Part shown: in pieces, positions 25,574-34,295 of the stretch
Layout of the letters: every line of letters starts with the position of its first letter
How positions within the stretch are numbered: position 1 is the stretch's first letter
NCBI RefSeq assembly: GCF_017874715.1
Contig: NZ_JAGGLR010000008.1
Span: 124,001-188,000, forward strand
DNA: 64,000 nt
From: Streptomyces iranensis
GTDB taxonomy: Bacteria > Actinomycetota > Actinomycetes > Streptomycetales > Streptomycetaceae
Direction of reading: 5' to 3'
Program-made: the position numbers and the translations under genes
The notes under the pieces: generated by a model
The model's input: the letters and a program-made list of their open reading frames with translations, nothing else
Databases searched by the model: none
What the model was told of the DNA's origin: nothing

Positions 25574-25828
25574 CCATGCCTCCCCGCGTGGATGAATGAC
25601 AGGGTGACCCCTCTCACATTGGTCTGTCGAGAGTGCCTGGGGGGTTTGGGTGGGAACCAGTAGGTATGTCGTTCTCGTCTAGCAGGTGGGCGGGCACCTG
25701 AAGACGCTCTCCGGCTGTGGCGATGCGCGATCGCGTGCCGGACACACAGGACACTGGTAGAGGTTGGGCTGCGGGACGTGACGCCGTGGGGCGTAGGGCG
25801 TCCCGCGACACATATCGAGGAGGCATCG

Positions 25829-28387
25829 GTGGCGGGCGAGTCCCCCGGCAGGTCGGATCAGCAGAAGTCGTCGGGGGAGACGGCTAGGGGAGAGAGCGAT
25901 CCGAGGCTCGCGATCTCGCGCGAAGCGGAGGCGGGCCAGGGCTCGACGGCGGTCGCCGTCGTGTCCGACGACCTCCGGTCGGGTTCCGAGGAGCCGGAGT
26001 CGGCTCCTGACGAGCCCGGGGTGACCTCCCAGGCGAAGGCCGAAGCGGAGGCGGAAGCGGAACCAGAGGCACCGGCGGTCGGCCGGGGCGACGCAAAGGT
26101 TTCTGGTGTTCGCGATAGTGAACAGGGTGAAGGTTCCGGGACGTCGGAGGCGAAGGCGGAGCCGGAGGCGGATGCCGGCGCGTCGGACGAATCACCCAAG
26201 GGGGATGCGGCCGAGCCCGGCGCGGAGGCGGAAGCGGACGAGGACGGTGCGGATGGCGCCGATGGCGCCGATGGCGCCGATGACTCCGATGGCGCTGACG
26301 ACTCTGATGACGCGGACGCCGACGCGAAGGTTGAGCGTGCGTCCGAGGCCGGGGTGGATGAGGACGGTGACGAGTCGTCGAAGCCGCCGGTGGATCAGCG
26401 GACGGCTGTCTTCCGTACGGTGCAGCCGAAGGAGGACGCCGACGCGAAGGTTGAGCGTGCGTCCGAGGCCGGGGCGGATGAGGACGGCGATGAGTCGTCG
26501 AAGCCGCCGGTGGATCAGCGGACGGCCGTCTTCCGTACGGTGCAGCCCAAGGCGGACGCCGAGGGCAAGGACAAGGACAAGAAGGGTGAGTCCGAGAAGG
26601 GCGAGCCCAAGAGGGACGAGGCCAAGAAGAAGGAAGAGGCCAAGGCGGACGAGCCCAAGGGCGGGTCCGGTGAGGCCGCCGCGTCCGACGCGGGCGACGA
26701 CGCCTCCGGCAAGCCGATCGACCGCCCGACGGCCGCCTTCGGCGTGCTCCCGGAGAAGCCCGGAAAGGGCGACAAGGGCGACAAGGGCGGTAAGAAGGGC
26801 GTCGACCGGCCGACCACCGCCTTCAAGGCGGTCAGCCCCCCGGCTGACGACAAGGCGGCCGACGGCAAGACGGCCGACAAGGCGTCCGACGCGAAGACGT
26901 CCGGCAAGAAGCCCGTCGGCGAGTCGGACAACGAGCGGACCAGCAAGTTCGTCCCGCTGCGGTCCCCCGACGACCCGGCCCCGCCGAAGCCCGCGGCCCC
27001 GCCCGCCGCGCCGAAGGCCCCCGCCGCCCCGCCCGCGGCGGTCCCCGAGGCCGAGCGGACCAAGCAGCAGCCGCTTCCGCCGCTGGCCCCGGACGGCAAG
27101 CAGCCCGCGCCGCTCGACCTGCTGGCGCAGCTGACGAACACGCCGCCCAAGCCCGAGACGCCACTGCGGACGGCGGTCCGCCGGGTCAAGATCTGGACGC
27201 CGCTGGCCGTGCTGCTGGTGGTCATCCTGGGCGTCGTCCAGGCGATGCGGCCGCTGCCGGATCCGTCGCTGAAGCTCACCTCGGACGCCAGCTACCGCTT
27301 CGGCGGCGGCGCGCTCTCCATGCCGTGGCCCGACCAGGGGCAGTCGGCCGCCGAGGTCGAGGGCGTGGGCAGCCTGGGCACCTCCGGCGAGCAGAAGCCC
27401 GTGCCGATCGCCAGCGTCACCAAGGTCATGACGGCCTATGTGGTGCTCAAGGATCATCCGCTGAAGGGTGACGCGGAGGGTCCGAAGATCAAGATCGACG
27501 CGCAGGCGGCCGAGGAGGCGAAGTCCGCCGACGAGTCGCGGGCGGAGGTCAAGGAGGGGCAGACCTTCACCCAGCACCAGCTGCTCCAGCTGCTGCTGAT
27601 CAACTCCAGCAACAACATCGCCCGGCTGCTCGCCCGCTGGGACGCCGGATCGCTCGACGCGTTCGTGAAGAAGATGAACGACGCGGCCGAGAGCCTGGGG
27701 ATGAAGCACACCACCTACACCGACCCCAGCGGTCTGAAGGAGTCCACCAAGTCCACCGCCGCCGACCAGCTGAAGCTCGCGAAGGCGGCGATGCAGTCCG
27801 ATGCGTTCCGGGCGGTCGTGGCCACGCCCAACACCGAAATCCCGGGGCTCGACGACCGCATCTACAACAACAACAATCTGCTGGTGAAGCCGGGTGTGAT
27901 CGGTATCAAGACCGGTTCGTCCACTCCGGCCGGCGGTGCGCTGATGTGGGGCGCGGTGCGGACGATCGACGGCAAGAAGCAGCGGGTCCTCGGTGTGGTC
28001 CTCGAGCAGCGCGCGACCACCACGCTGGACGCCAGCCTCCAGCTCGCGCAGACCAACAGCTACAAGCTGATCACCGCCGCGCAGGACGCCCTCACCTCGG
28101 CCACCGTCATCAAGAAGGGCGATGTCGTCGGCCAGGTCGACGACGGCCTCGGCGGCACCACTCCGGTCGTCGCCACCAAGGATCTGAAGGCGGTCGGCTG
28201 GTCCGGTCTGACGGTCGACATCAAGATCGGCGACGGCGGTGAGAAGGTGCCGCACTCGGCCAAGGCGGGCACGGTCGTCGGCGAGGTGACCGTGGGCACG
28301 GGCCCCGGACAGCTGAAGGCGCCGGTGGCGCTTCAGGGTGATCTGTCCGAGCCGTCGTTCGGCGCGAAACTGACCCGTATCGGCTGA
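25829..28387 (+). CDS. D-alanyl-D-alanine carboxypeptidase (peptidase S11) with long acidic cytoplasmic arm
   Basis: An 852-residue membrane-anchored penicillin-binding protein. The catalytic domain after the single helix (about residues 457-474, LAVLLVVILGVVQAM) carries SxxK (Ser529-Lys532 in ASVTKVM), SxN (Ser593-Asn595 in NSSNN) and KTG (Lys694), as in D,D-carboxypeptidases that trim the pentapeptide of peptidoglycan. The N-terminal 450 residues, on the cytoplasmic side, are acidic, Lys/Glu/Pro-rich and disordered, with a duplicated 40-residue block and several copies of a (V/I)D-x-R-T-x-x-F motif that could be kinase targets. GTG at 25829 with cgaggagg at 25817-25823. Confidence 0.92.
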   Translation: MAGESPGRSDQQKSSGETARGESDPRLAISREAEAGQGSTAVAVVSDDLRSGSEEPESAPDEPGVTSQAKAEAEAEAEPEAPAVGRGDAKVSGVRDSEQGEGSGTSEAKAEPEADAGASDESPKGDAAEPGAEAEADEDGADGADGADGADDSDGADDSDDADADAKVERASEAGVDEDGDESSKPPVDQRTAVFRTVQPKEDADAKVERASEAGADEDGDESSKPPVDQRTAVFRTVQPKADAEGKDKDKKGESEKGEPKRDEAKKKEEAKADEPKGGSGEAAASDAGDDASGKPIDRPTAAFGVLPEKPGKGDKGDKGGKKGVDRPTTAFKAVSPPADDKAADGKTADKASDAKTSGKKPVGESDNERTSKFVPLRSPDDPAPPKPAAPPAAPKAPAAPPAAVPEAERTKQQPLPPLAPDGKQPAPLDLLAQLTNTPPKPETPLRTAVRRVKIWTPLAVLLVVILGVVQAMRPLPDPSLKLTSDASYRFGGGALSMPWPDQGQSAAEVEGVGSLGTSGEQKPVPIASVTKVMTAYVVLKDHPLKGDAEGPKIKIDAQAAEEAKSADESRAEVKEGQTFTQHQLLQLLLINSSNNIARLLARWDAGSLDAFVKKMNDAAESLGMKHTTYTDPSGLKESTKSTAADQLKLAKAAMQSDAFRAVVATPNTEIPGLDDRIYNNNNLLVKPGVIGIKTGSSTPAGGALMWGAVRTIDGKKQRVLGVVLEQRATTTLDASLQLAQTNSYKLITAAQDALTSATVIKKGDVVGQVDDGLGGTTPVVATKDLKAVGWSGLTVDIKIGDGGEKVPHSAKAGTVVGEVTVGTGPGQLKAPVALQGDLSEPSFGAKLTRIG
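26315..26554 (+). repeat. 120-bp tandem duplication in the carboxypeptidase gene
   Basis: Two copies with an exact 120-bp period (about 26315-26434 and 26435-26554) differ at few positions and encode DADAKVERASEAG...PPVDQRTAVFRTVQPK twice. The frame is preserved. Confidence 0.9.
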
Positions 28388-28424
28388 CCCGCGAGGGAAG
28401 TGGATAGAGGGGACGAGGGAAAGC

Positions 28425-28452
28425 GGCCCCGGCGCGAAACGCCGCCGGGGCC
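28425..28452 (+). terminator. Hairpin after the carboxypeptidase gene
   Basis: ggccccggcg (28425-28434) and cgccggggcc (28443-28452) form a perfect 10-bp stem with loop cgaaacgc, 38 bp after the stop. Confidence 0.75.
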
Positions 28453-28586
28453 CGAGCCGGATCGGGGCCGCCCGAGCGTGCTAGCGTCGATGGGTCCCCG
28501 GCCTGGACCCACCGCGGAACCGGAGTGACCCGGCGCGGGGTTGAGGACGATGGGGCAGACCTCGGGGGAAGACGGGGAGAGCCGCA

Positions 28587-30494
28587 GTGACCACCGTGGA
28601 TCCGACACGGGCCGATGAAAGCGGGGGCTCGGAGGAGAGCACCGCCGCACGAATACGCGTACCCACACAGCGCTGGCCGGCCGAGCCGACCGGCCCGGCG
28701 GAGGCGGAGGCGGAGCACGAGAGCCGCCAGGCCGCTTCGGGCGGGCTGCTCCAGCGAGCCAGGACGGCGGCCCTGCGCCATCCGGTTCTGGCCGCCCTGG
28801 CCGCCGCCGCGCTGCTGCATCTGGTGTGGGTGGCGCTGCTCGCGAACAGCGGCGGTGACCTCGCCGCGCAGGACGCCTGGGCGGAGTTCGCCCTCCAGCA
28901 CCCGGACCTGGCGTACAACCTGGCCTGGTACGGCGGGATGCACCCCGTCTCGTACAGCGTCATCTCGCCATATCTGATGGCGGTCCTCGGGGTCCGCTCG
29001 ACGATGATGGTCGCGGGGACGCTGTCCGCCGGGCTGCTCGCGCTGCTGCTGGTGCGCAGCCGTGCCGTACGGCGGCCGATGTGGCCCGCCATGTACGGCG
29101 CGTTCGCGCTGACCTGCAACGCCATCTCGGGCCGGGTGACCTTCGGGCTCGGCGCGATGTTCGGGCTCGCGGCCGTCGCCGTGATCTTCGCCTGGCCCCG
29201 GCGGTGGCGCTCCCGGCGCTGGCACCACAAGACCGGACGGTTCGTCCTGGCCGCCCTGCTGTCGGCGCTGGCGACCATGTCCAGTCCGGTGGCCGGTCTG
29301 TTCGTGGGCGTCGTGGCCGCCGGGCTGTGGCTGACCAAGCGGCGCCCCGCCGCGTACGCGCTCGGGGTCACCCCGGCCGTGGTGGTCGGCCTGTCGGCGT
29401 GGCTGTTCCCCTTCTCGGGTGAGCAGCCGATGGGCATCGGGTCGGTGATCCTGCCGTTCATCACCGGTGCCGCCACGCTGAAGTGCGTGCCGCGCACCTG
29501 GTCGACGGTGCGGGTCGGGGCCGGGCTCTACTGCCTGGGAGTGGTGCTCACCTGGGCGATCCCCTCCCAGATCGGTACCAATATCTCCCGGCTCGGCATG
29601 GTCTTCGGCGGTGTGGTGCTGATCGCCGCGCTGCCCGCGGTGCGCAAGCCGCCGCGCGCCGAGCTGCGCACGACGCGCGCGGGCCGCCGCTGGACCGTCC
29701 TGGTGCTGGCGCTCGCGACCGTCACGGTGTGGCAGGGGGTCAAGACCGCCGACGACGTGATCCACACCGCCCCCTCGGCGTCCTGGGCCCGGGAGCTGGC
29801 GCCGCTGGTCGACCGGCTCAAGCGGGAGCAGGCCGACCGGGGCCGGGTCGAGGTGGTTCCGGTGCGCAGCCACCGCGAGTCCTCCGCGCTCGCCCCCTAC
29901 GTCAATCTGGCGCGCGGCTGGAACCGCCAGCGCGACCTGGACCGGAACCCGATCTTCTACGGTGAGGACACCCTCACCCCGGTCAGCTACCACGAATGGC
30001 TCAAGCGCTGGGCGGTGCACTATGTGGTGCTGCCCGCGGACGACCCGGACACCGCGGCGGAGAAGGAGTCCGAGCTGCTCGGCACCGCGCTGCCGTATCT
30101 GCGCCAGGTCTGGTCGGACGAGAACTGGAAGCTGTACGAGGTCAAGGACCCGACCCAGATCGCCGACCCGCCCGCCACCGTGCGGCGCGCGGGCGCCGAC
30201 CAGCTGGTGCTGTCGGTCCGCGCCAAGGGCCCGGTGCTCATCCGCATCCCGTACTCGCCGTGGCTGGGCCTGGTGGACAAGGACGGGCACAGCGTCCGGG
30301 CCCCGAAGGGGGAGGACGACCGGCTGCCGATCAACCGCGAGGGCTGCCTCACCAAGCAGATCGAGGCCGGGGAAGAGGGCCAGCCGGAGGACGAGTGGAC
30401 GGTGCTGCACGCCCCCCGGCCCGGCATCTACCGCATAACGGGCAAGTACCAGCTGCCGCGCGGCACGCCCTGCCCGGACGAGATGGCGCCCTGA
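28587..30494 (+). CDS. Polytopic membrane protein, unknown function (GT-C-like plan)
   Basis: A 635-residue protein with an acidic cytoplasmic N-terminus of about 60 residues, ten or so helices between residues 65 and 390, and a C-terminal soluble domain of about 240 residues on the outside. The loop after helix 1 (AQDAWAEFALQHPDLAYNLAWYGGMHPVSYS) and the large extracytoplasmic end recall GT-C glycosyltransferases, but I see no decisive motif, so the function is left open. GTG at 28587 with gggggag-like sequence at 28573-28580. It follows the carboxypeptidase terminator and precedes a convergent operon; a role in cell-envelope assembly is inferred from the neighbour only. Confidence 0.75.
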   Translation: MTTVDPTRADESGGSEESTAARIRVPTQRWPAEPTGPAEAEAEHESRQAASGGLLQRARTAALRHPVLAALAAAALLHLVWVALLANSGGDLAAQDAWAEFALQHPDLAYNLAWYGGMHPVSYSVISPYLMAVLGVRSTMMVAGTLSAGLLALLLVRSRAVRRPMWPAMYGAFALTCNAISGRVTFGLGAMFGLAAVAVIFAWPRRWRSRRWHHKTGRFVLAALLSALATMSSPVAGLFVGVVAAGLWLTKRRPAAYALGVTPAVVVGLSAWLFPFSGEQPMGIGSVILPFITGAATLKCVPRTWSTVRVGAGLYCLGVVLTWAIPSQIGTNISRLGMVFGGVVLIAALPAVRKPPRAELRTTRAGRRWTVLVLALATVTVWQGVKTADDVIHTAPSASWARELAPLVDRLKREQADRGRVEVVPVRSHRESSALAPYVNLARGWNRQRDLDRNPIFYGEDTLTPVSYHEWLKRWAVHYVVLPADDPDTAAEKESELLGTALPYLRQVWSDENWKLYEVKDPTQIADPPATVRRAGADQLVLSVRAKGPVLIRIPYSPWLGLVDKDGHSVRAPKGEDDRLPINREGCLTKQIEAGEEGQPEDEWTVLHAPRPGIYRITGKYQLPRGTPCPDEMAP

Positions 30495-30504
30495 ACCCGG
30501 TCAT

Positions 30505-30537
30505 CGGCCGGCCCGGTTTCCTGAGCCGGGTCGGCCG
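30505..30537. terminator. Hairpin between convergent transcripts
   Basis: cggccggcccgg (30505-30516) pairs with ccgggtcggccg (30526-30537) with one G-T mismatch and a 9-base loop, between the membrane protein (+) and the five-gene minus-strand operon. Confidence 0.7.
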
Positions 30538-30559
30538 CGGCCCGGCTTCCTGAGTCCGG

Positions 30560-31846
30560 TCAGCCGCAGACCGTCGACAGCCAGGGCTGGTCGGGGGTGT
30601 CGCGCAGGCTCTGGCGGATTCTCTCCAGGCTGCGCAGCAGCCCGTCCGGCGGCTTGCTGGTGTCGCTGAGATAGGCCAGCGCGGCGCGCTGGAAGGCCAC
30701 CCGCATTCGCGTGGGCATGGCGTCGGAGGCGTCCAGGCACAGCGAGGCCGAGTCCCGGAGCGTCTTCGCGATGCTCCGGCCCACGGCGTCGTCGCCCTGG
30801 GCGTCCAACTGGACGTCGCGGTTGGCGAAGAACGGGTGGGTGCTGCTGTCGGCGGTCTTCTCGCCCCACACCCGCTGGGCGTCGGCCGAGATCAGATAGC
30901 GCATCAGCTCCTGGGCCTGCGGGGTGTCGCGGAACATCGCGGCGAAGTCGCCGGACACCTCCCGGGCGGTGGATCGCTGGTCGGTGTCGGGGAGGAGCCC
31001 GGGGGAGAAGGCGAAGGCCGCCTTGGCGGGGTCGGGGTAGCCGCCGCGGATGAACGATCCCTGGTGCTCCAGCGCGCATGGCGGTTTCGTGCCGAACAGC
31101 TTCGCGCCCGTCTCGCGGAAGTCTGTGATCAGGGCGGTGCGCGCGGTGTCATTGCCGAAGAGCGAGCCCCAGCTCTTCCAGGCCCGCTCCACCCGGGGGT
31201 CCGTCCACGGCAGCCCGCCGGTGGCCCAGTCCTGGTAGACGGATCTGCCCTGCTGCTGGAGGAGCAGATCCTCGATCCAGTCGGTGCCGGGCCAGCCGGA
31301 GGCCGCGTCGTCGCCCATGCCGACGCACCACTGGCGGCCGTCGGCGGCGAGGGCGGGCAGCGCTCCTGGGCGGCGGTCGCGGTCGTACCACACGATGCTC
31401 TTCAGATCGGCCTTGACCGCGATCCCGTACACCGGCCCGTCGGCGCTCAGCCGGGGCGTCCACAGCTTTCCGTAGGCCGTGCGCTCCCGGCTCGGGATCA
31501 CTCCGTCCAGCGGGGTCAGCTGGCGCTGGCGGGCGTACGCGGCCAGCTCGCCCGTGCTGGGCAGTACGGCGATGTCGGGCGGGGTCCCGGAGGCCACCTC
31601 CGAGGACAGCACCTCGCGCAGCGCGGTGGTGCCCTGATAGTCCACATGGATGCCGGTACGCCGGGTGAACGTGTCCAGCAGGGCCCGGAACGCCTCGCCC
31701 TCGTCGCGGGTCCATGACGCGAGCACGCTGACGCTGCCGCGCGACTGCCAGCCGCTCGTATCGCCCGCGCCCACGACACACAGCAGCACCATCCACAGCC
31801 CGAGGACCGTGGCCGTGGCGTGACCGGACCGCTTCGCCGCGCTCAT
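30560..31846 (-). CDS. Extracellular solute-binding protein, last gene of the PknG operon
   Basis: A 428-residue secreted protein. The first 30 residues (MSAAKRSGHATATVLGLWMVLLCVVGAG) hold a positive end and hydrophobic helix; no clear lipobox follows, so it may stay membrane-anchored. The body starts SVSVLASWTRDEGEAFRALLDTFTRRTGIHVDY, the N-terminal lobe of family-1 (MalE/SBP_bac_8-like) binding proteins, and shows PPDIAVLPSTGELAAYARQRQLTPLD. No permease or ATPase genes are nearby, so it is likely a sensor subunit rather than part of a transporter. Start ATG at 31846 overlaps the stop of the membrane-sensor gene (ATGA). By position it corresponds to mycobacterial GlnH. Confidence 0.85.
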   Translation of the reverse strand: MSAAKRSGHATATVLGLWMVLLCVVGAGDTSGWQSRGSVSVLASWTRDEGEAFRALLDTFTRRTGIHVDYQGTTALREVLSSEVASGTPPDIAVLPSTGELAAYARQRQLTPLDGVIPSRERTAYGKLWTPRLSADGPVYGIAVKADLKSIVWYDRDRRPGALPALAADGRQWCVGMGDDAASGWPGTDWIEDLLLQQQGRSVYQDWATGGLPWTDPRVERAWKSWGSLFGNDTARTALITDFRETGAKLFGTKPPCALEHQGSFIRGGYPDPAKAAFAFSPGLLPDTDQRSTAREVSGDFAAMFRDTPQAQELMRYLISADAQRVWGEKTADSSTHPFFANRDVQLDAQGDDAVGRSIAKTLRDSASLCLDASDAMPTRMRVAFQRAALAYLSDTSKPPDGLLRSLERIRQSLRDTPDQPWLSTVCG

Positions 31847-32775
31847 CGGGGCTGGAACCGGTACTCGTCGATACGCGGCTGGAGACCCACCAGGATCAGG
31901 GCGGCCAGCACGGCGCCGCCCACGGGTATCCAGCCGACCGCACCGGCCTGCCAATGCGCGTTCCGCATCGTCCTCGCGACCTCCCTGGCGGTGGGGCCGC
32001 CGGTGCGGCCGATGTCCGATTGGGTCAGGCTGGCCCGAGCCGACTCCAGCCGGTCCTGGGTCTGGTACGTGAACACCGCCAGCGGCAGCAGGGCGACGAG
32101 CAGTGCGGTCGCCGCCGCCAGCCAGGGATTGACCAGCCGCCGGAAGCGGTGCCGCAGAAAGCGCTGGGTGTGGACCAGCAGCGCCGCCAGCGTGAGGAAC
32201 AGCCCCGGCACCAGCAGCCACCAGGCGAACGCCAGCAGCCAGCCGAACGAGGTCTGGTCGTCGAGCACGCCGAACTGCCGCTGCTGCACCGCCCTCAGCC
32301 GGTCGAGGACACCGCTGTGGTCGTGCCGCAGGATGGAGTCGGCGTACCGCAGGTAGGCATCCCTGAGCGTCGGGTTCTCCCGGTTCGCGTACGCCTGCTC
32401 GACGGTGTCGTCATAGGACGTCACCAGCGCCGCCGAGGTGCGCAGGGCCCCGCGCGCCGACTCGCCCCCGATGGTGCTCTTGGACACCTGGGTCAGGCTC
32501 TGCTTGGCCGTCGACAGCTTGTCGCGGTACTCCTCGCTGAGCCCCTCGAACTCCGCCGTGGGGCTCGAGATGCTGCGCCGCGCCTCGTCGTACGAGGCGT
32601 TCAGCGCGTCGATCGCGGCTGCCACCTGCAGTATCGCCGGGGTGGACCGGTCGGTCACCGCCCTGGAGTTGCGGCTGACGCCGTAGTACGCGGCCAGCAG
32701 CGTGGCCACGCCCACCGCCGTGACCACGAGCAGGGCGATCAGCCGGCGCACCAGGAAGGCCCGGGTGGCGGTCAT
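31843..32775 (-). CDS. Four-helix membrane sensor resembling GlnX
   Basis: A 310-residue protein with helices at about residues 11-31, 179-203, 217-238 and 278-298. The first extracytoplasmic loop (32-178) is helical and rich in Ala/Glu/Arg/Ser like chemoreceptor four-helix-bundle sensors; the second (239-277) is short. There is no enzymatic domain. Layout and gene context match GlnX, the mycobacterial membrane protein that passes the signal of the binding protein GlnH to kinase PknG; sequence identity was not measured, and this protein is shorter. ATG at 32775 overlaps the vWA stop by 4 bp and its own stop overlaps the binding protein start. Confidence 0.75.
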   Translation of the reverse strand: MTATRAFLVRRLIALLVVTAVGVATLLAAYYGVSRNSRAVTDRSTPAILQVAAAIDALNASYDEARRSISSPTAEFEGLSEEYRDKLSTAKQSLTQVSKSTIGGESARGALRTSAALVTSYDDTVEQAYANRENPTLRDAYLRYADSILRHDHSGVLDRLRAVQQRQFGVLDDQTSFGWLLAFAWWLLVPGLFLTLAALLVHTQRFLRHRFRRLVNPWLAAATALLVALLPLAVFTYQTQDRLESARASLTQSDIGRTGGPTAREVARTMRNAHWQAGAVGWIPVGGAVLAALILVGLQPRIDEYRFQPR

Positions 32776-34283
32776 GTCTCACCGCCCGCACCGCCCGCTT
32801 GACCCGATTCGCCCGGTTCACCGTTCAGCGGAGCGTTGCACTGCTGGCAGAACCCGGCGGTGGCGGGCGACCGGCGCCCGCAGGCAGGGCAGAGGACATC
32901 CGCGGCGGGCGGCGCGGCGGGCCCCGGGCGCTCCATCCCCATGAAGGGGGCGCTCTCCTCCGACACGACGATCACCGAGTTGAGGTCCAGCGGCCGGATG
33001 GGCTCGCGGATCCGCACCTCGCCGGTGGCCGCGTCGACGATATGGACCAGCCCGCTCAGCCGGGCCAGCATCTTCTCGCCGCCCAGCTGATGGGCCAGCT
33101 GGACGGCGCGCCCCCACTGGCGGCGGGCCCGCTCCCGGTCACCCGCCTCGTACGCGTCGCAGCCCGCGGTGATCGCGTGACCCAGCTCGGAGTCGGCGTC
33201 GTAGTGGGCCAGCCGGGGGTCGATACGGGACGACAGCAGCACCTCGTCCGTCCACTGGACCAGCACCGACTCCGGCTCGGGCGGCGGCAGCGCGGTGTCG
33301 CCCTCCACCACCAGCTCCACGGCGGCCAGCTCCACGTCCTCGCCCATCGGATCGCGCCGCGGATCGGCGAGCACGGACACCTGGTACTCGCGGGTCTCGT
33401 CGCCCCACGCCCTGCTGGTCCACTCCCAGGTGCGCTCATCGGGACGGACGCCCTCGTCGGTGAGGTCCGCCCGGGTGGGGTGCACCTGCTTGACGAAGCC
33501 GACCCGGCTGCCCGCCCGGGTGCGGATCCGGATCCGCACCCCGGCCAGCGCCTTGGCCATCGAGGCGGAGACCATCTCCTCGAACTCGGCGGCCAGCGCG
33601 GAGTCCTTCAGGACCGCGTCGGCCCGGCCGTGCAGCCGGTGCGCGATCCGCTTCAGCTCGGTGGCGTCCCAGCCGTCGCCGATCCCGCGCGCGTCACAGG
33701 TGAAATGCGGGGCGCAGGCGTCCAGCACCTGGTCCAGATAGCCGGGCGGGTCGTGTTCGTTGCGGCCGTCGGTGAGCAGCAGGGTGTGCCGGATCGCGGC
33801 GGGCTGCCGCAGATGCAGCCGCCGGGCGAGATCCAGCCAGGAGCCCATCGCGGTGCCGCCGACCGCGGGCAGCCGGGCCGCCACCCGGGCGGCGGCGGCC
33901 TTGGTGTCCGGCCCCGCCACCGCCATGCCGCCGGTGAACGGATAGACCACCTGGGCCTGTTCGGTGCCCTCGACGATCGCGAAGCGGGTGCCGTCGCGCA
34001 GTATGCCGACCGCGGTGGCGGTGGCCCGGCGCGCCGCCGCGATCTTCGTCGGCGGCCAGCTCATCGACATCGAGCAGTCGATGACGATGACCTCCGACGT
34101 GGCGGTACGGGCCGCCGCCGGGCCCAGGCCGTGGGCCCGCACGCTGACGATGGCGTGCATCTCGGTGCGGCCCGCGGAGGCGGGCAGGTACTTGTTCTGG
34201 TGCACCCGCAGGGTGAGGGCCGGGCCCCCGTCCGCGCCCTCCGGGCCTGGGCCGTGCTGTCTCCTTCTGCGGTCCTCGTTCAT
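32772..34283 (-). CDS. vWA-domain protein with C-terminal zinc ribbon
   Basis: A 503-residue cytoplasmic protein. The von Willebrand A domain begins near residue 63 and has the metal-ion site Asp69-x-Ser71-x-Ser73 in VIVIDCSMSMSW, with the second Thr in GGTAMGSW and the acidic LLLTDGRNEHD. The middle is all-beta with a vWA-associated look, then a short helical segment; the C-terminus has CPACGRRS...FCQQCNAPL, a four-Cys zinc ribbon. Such vWA proteins act as protein-binding hubs, often with kinases. It lies 12 bp after the PknG gene and overlaps the sensor gene, so it is a core part of the operon. ATG at 34283 with agggggat upstream. Confidence 0.88.
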   Translation of the reverse strand: MNEDRRRRQHGPGPEGADGGPALTLRVHQNKYLPASAGRTEMHAIVSVRAHGLGPAAARTATSEVIVIDCSMSMSWPPTKIAAARRATATAVGILRDGTRFAIVEGTEQAQVVYPFTGGMAVAGPDTKAAAARVAARLPAVGGTAMGSWLDLARRLHLRQPAAIRHTLLLTDGRNEHDPPGYLDQVLDACAPHFTCDARGIGDGWDATELKRIAHRLHGRADAVLKDSALAAEFEEMVSASMAKALAGVRIRIRTRAGSRVGFVKQVHPTRADLTDEGVRPDERTWEWTSRAWGDETREYQVSVLADPRRDPMGEDVELAAVELVVEGDTALPPPEPESVLVQWTDEVLLSSRIDPRLAHYDADSELGHAITAGCDAYEAGDRERARRQWGRAVQLAHQLGGEKMLARLSGLVHIVDAATGEVRIREPIRPLDLNSVIVVSEESAPFMGMERPGPAAPPAADVLCPACGRRSPATAGFCQQCNAPLNGEPGESGQAGGAGGET

Positions 34284-34295
34284 CTGATCCCCCTG

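Noticed and set aside
26192..28255. A 687-codon minus-strand open frame opposite the carboxypeptidase
   Set aside because: It is the antisense of an acidic repeat region; no domain or ribosome site supports it.
30560..32775. Binding protein and membrane protein as an ABC transporter
   Set aside because: The membrane protein lacks permease motifs, there is no ATPase gene, and both are coupled to a kinase gene.
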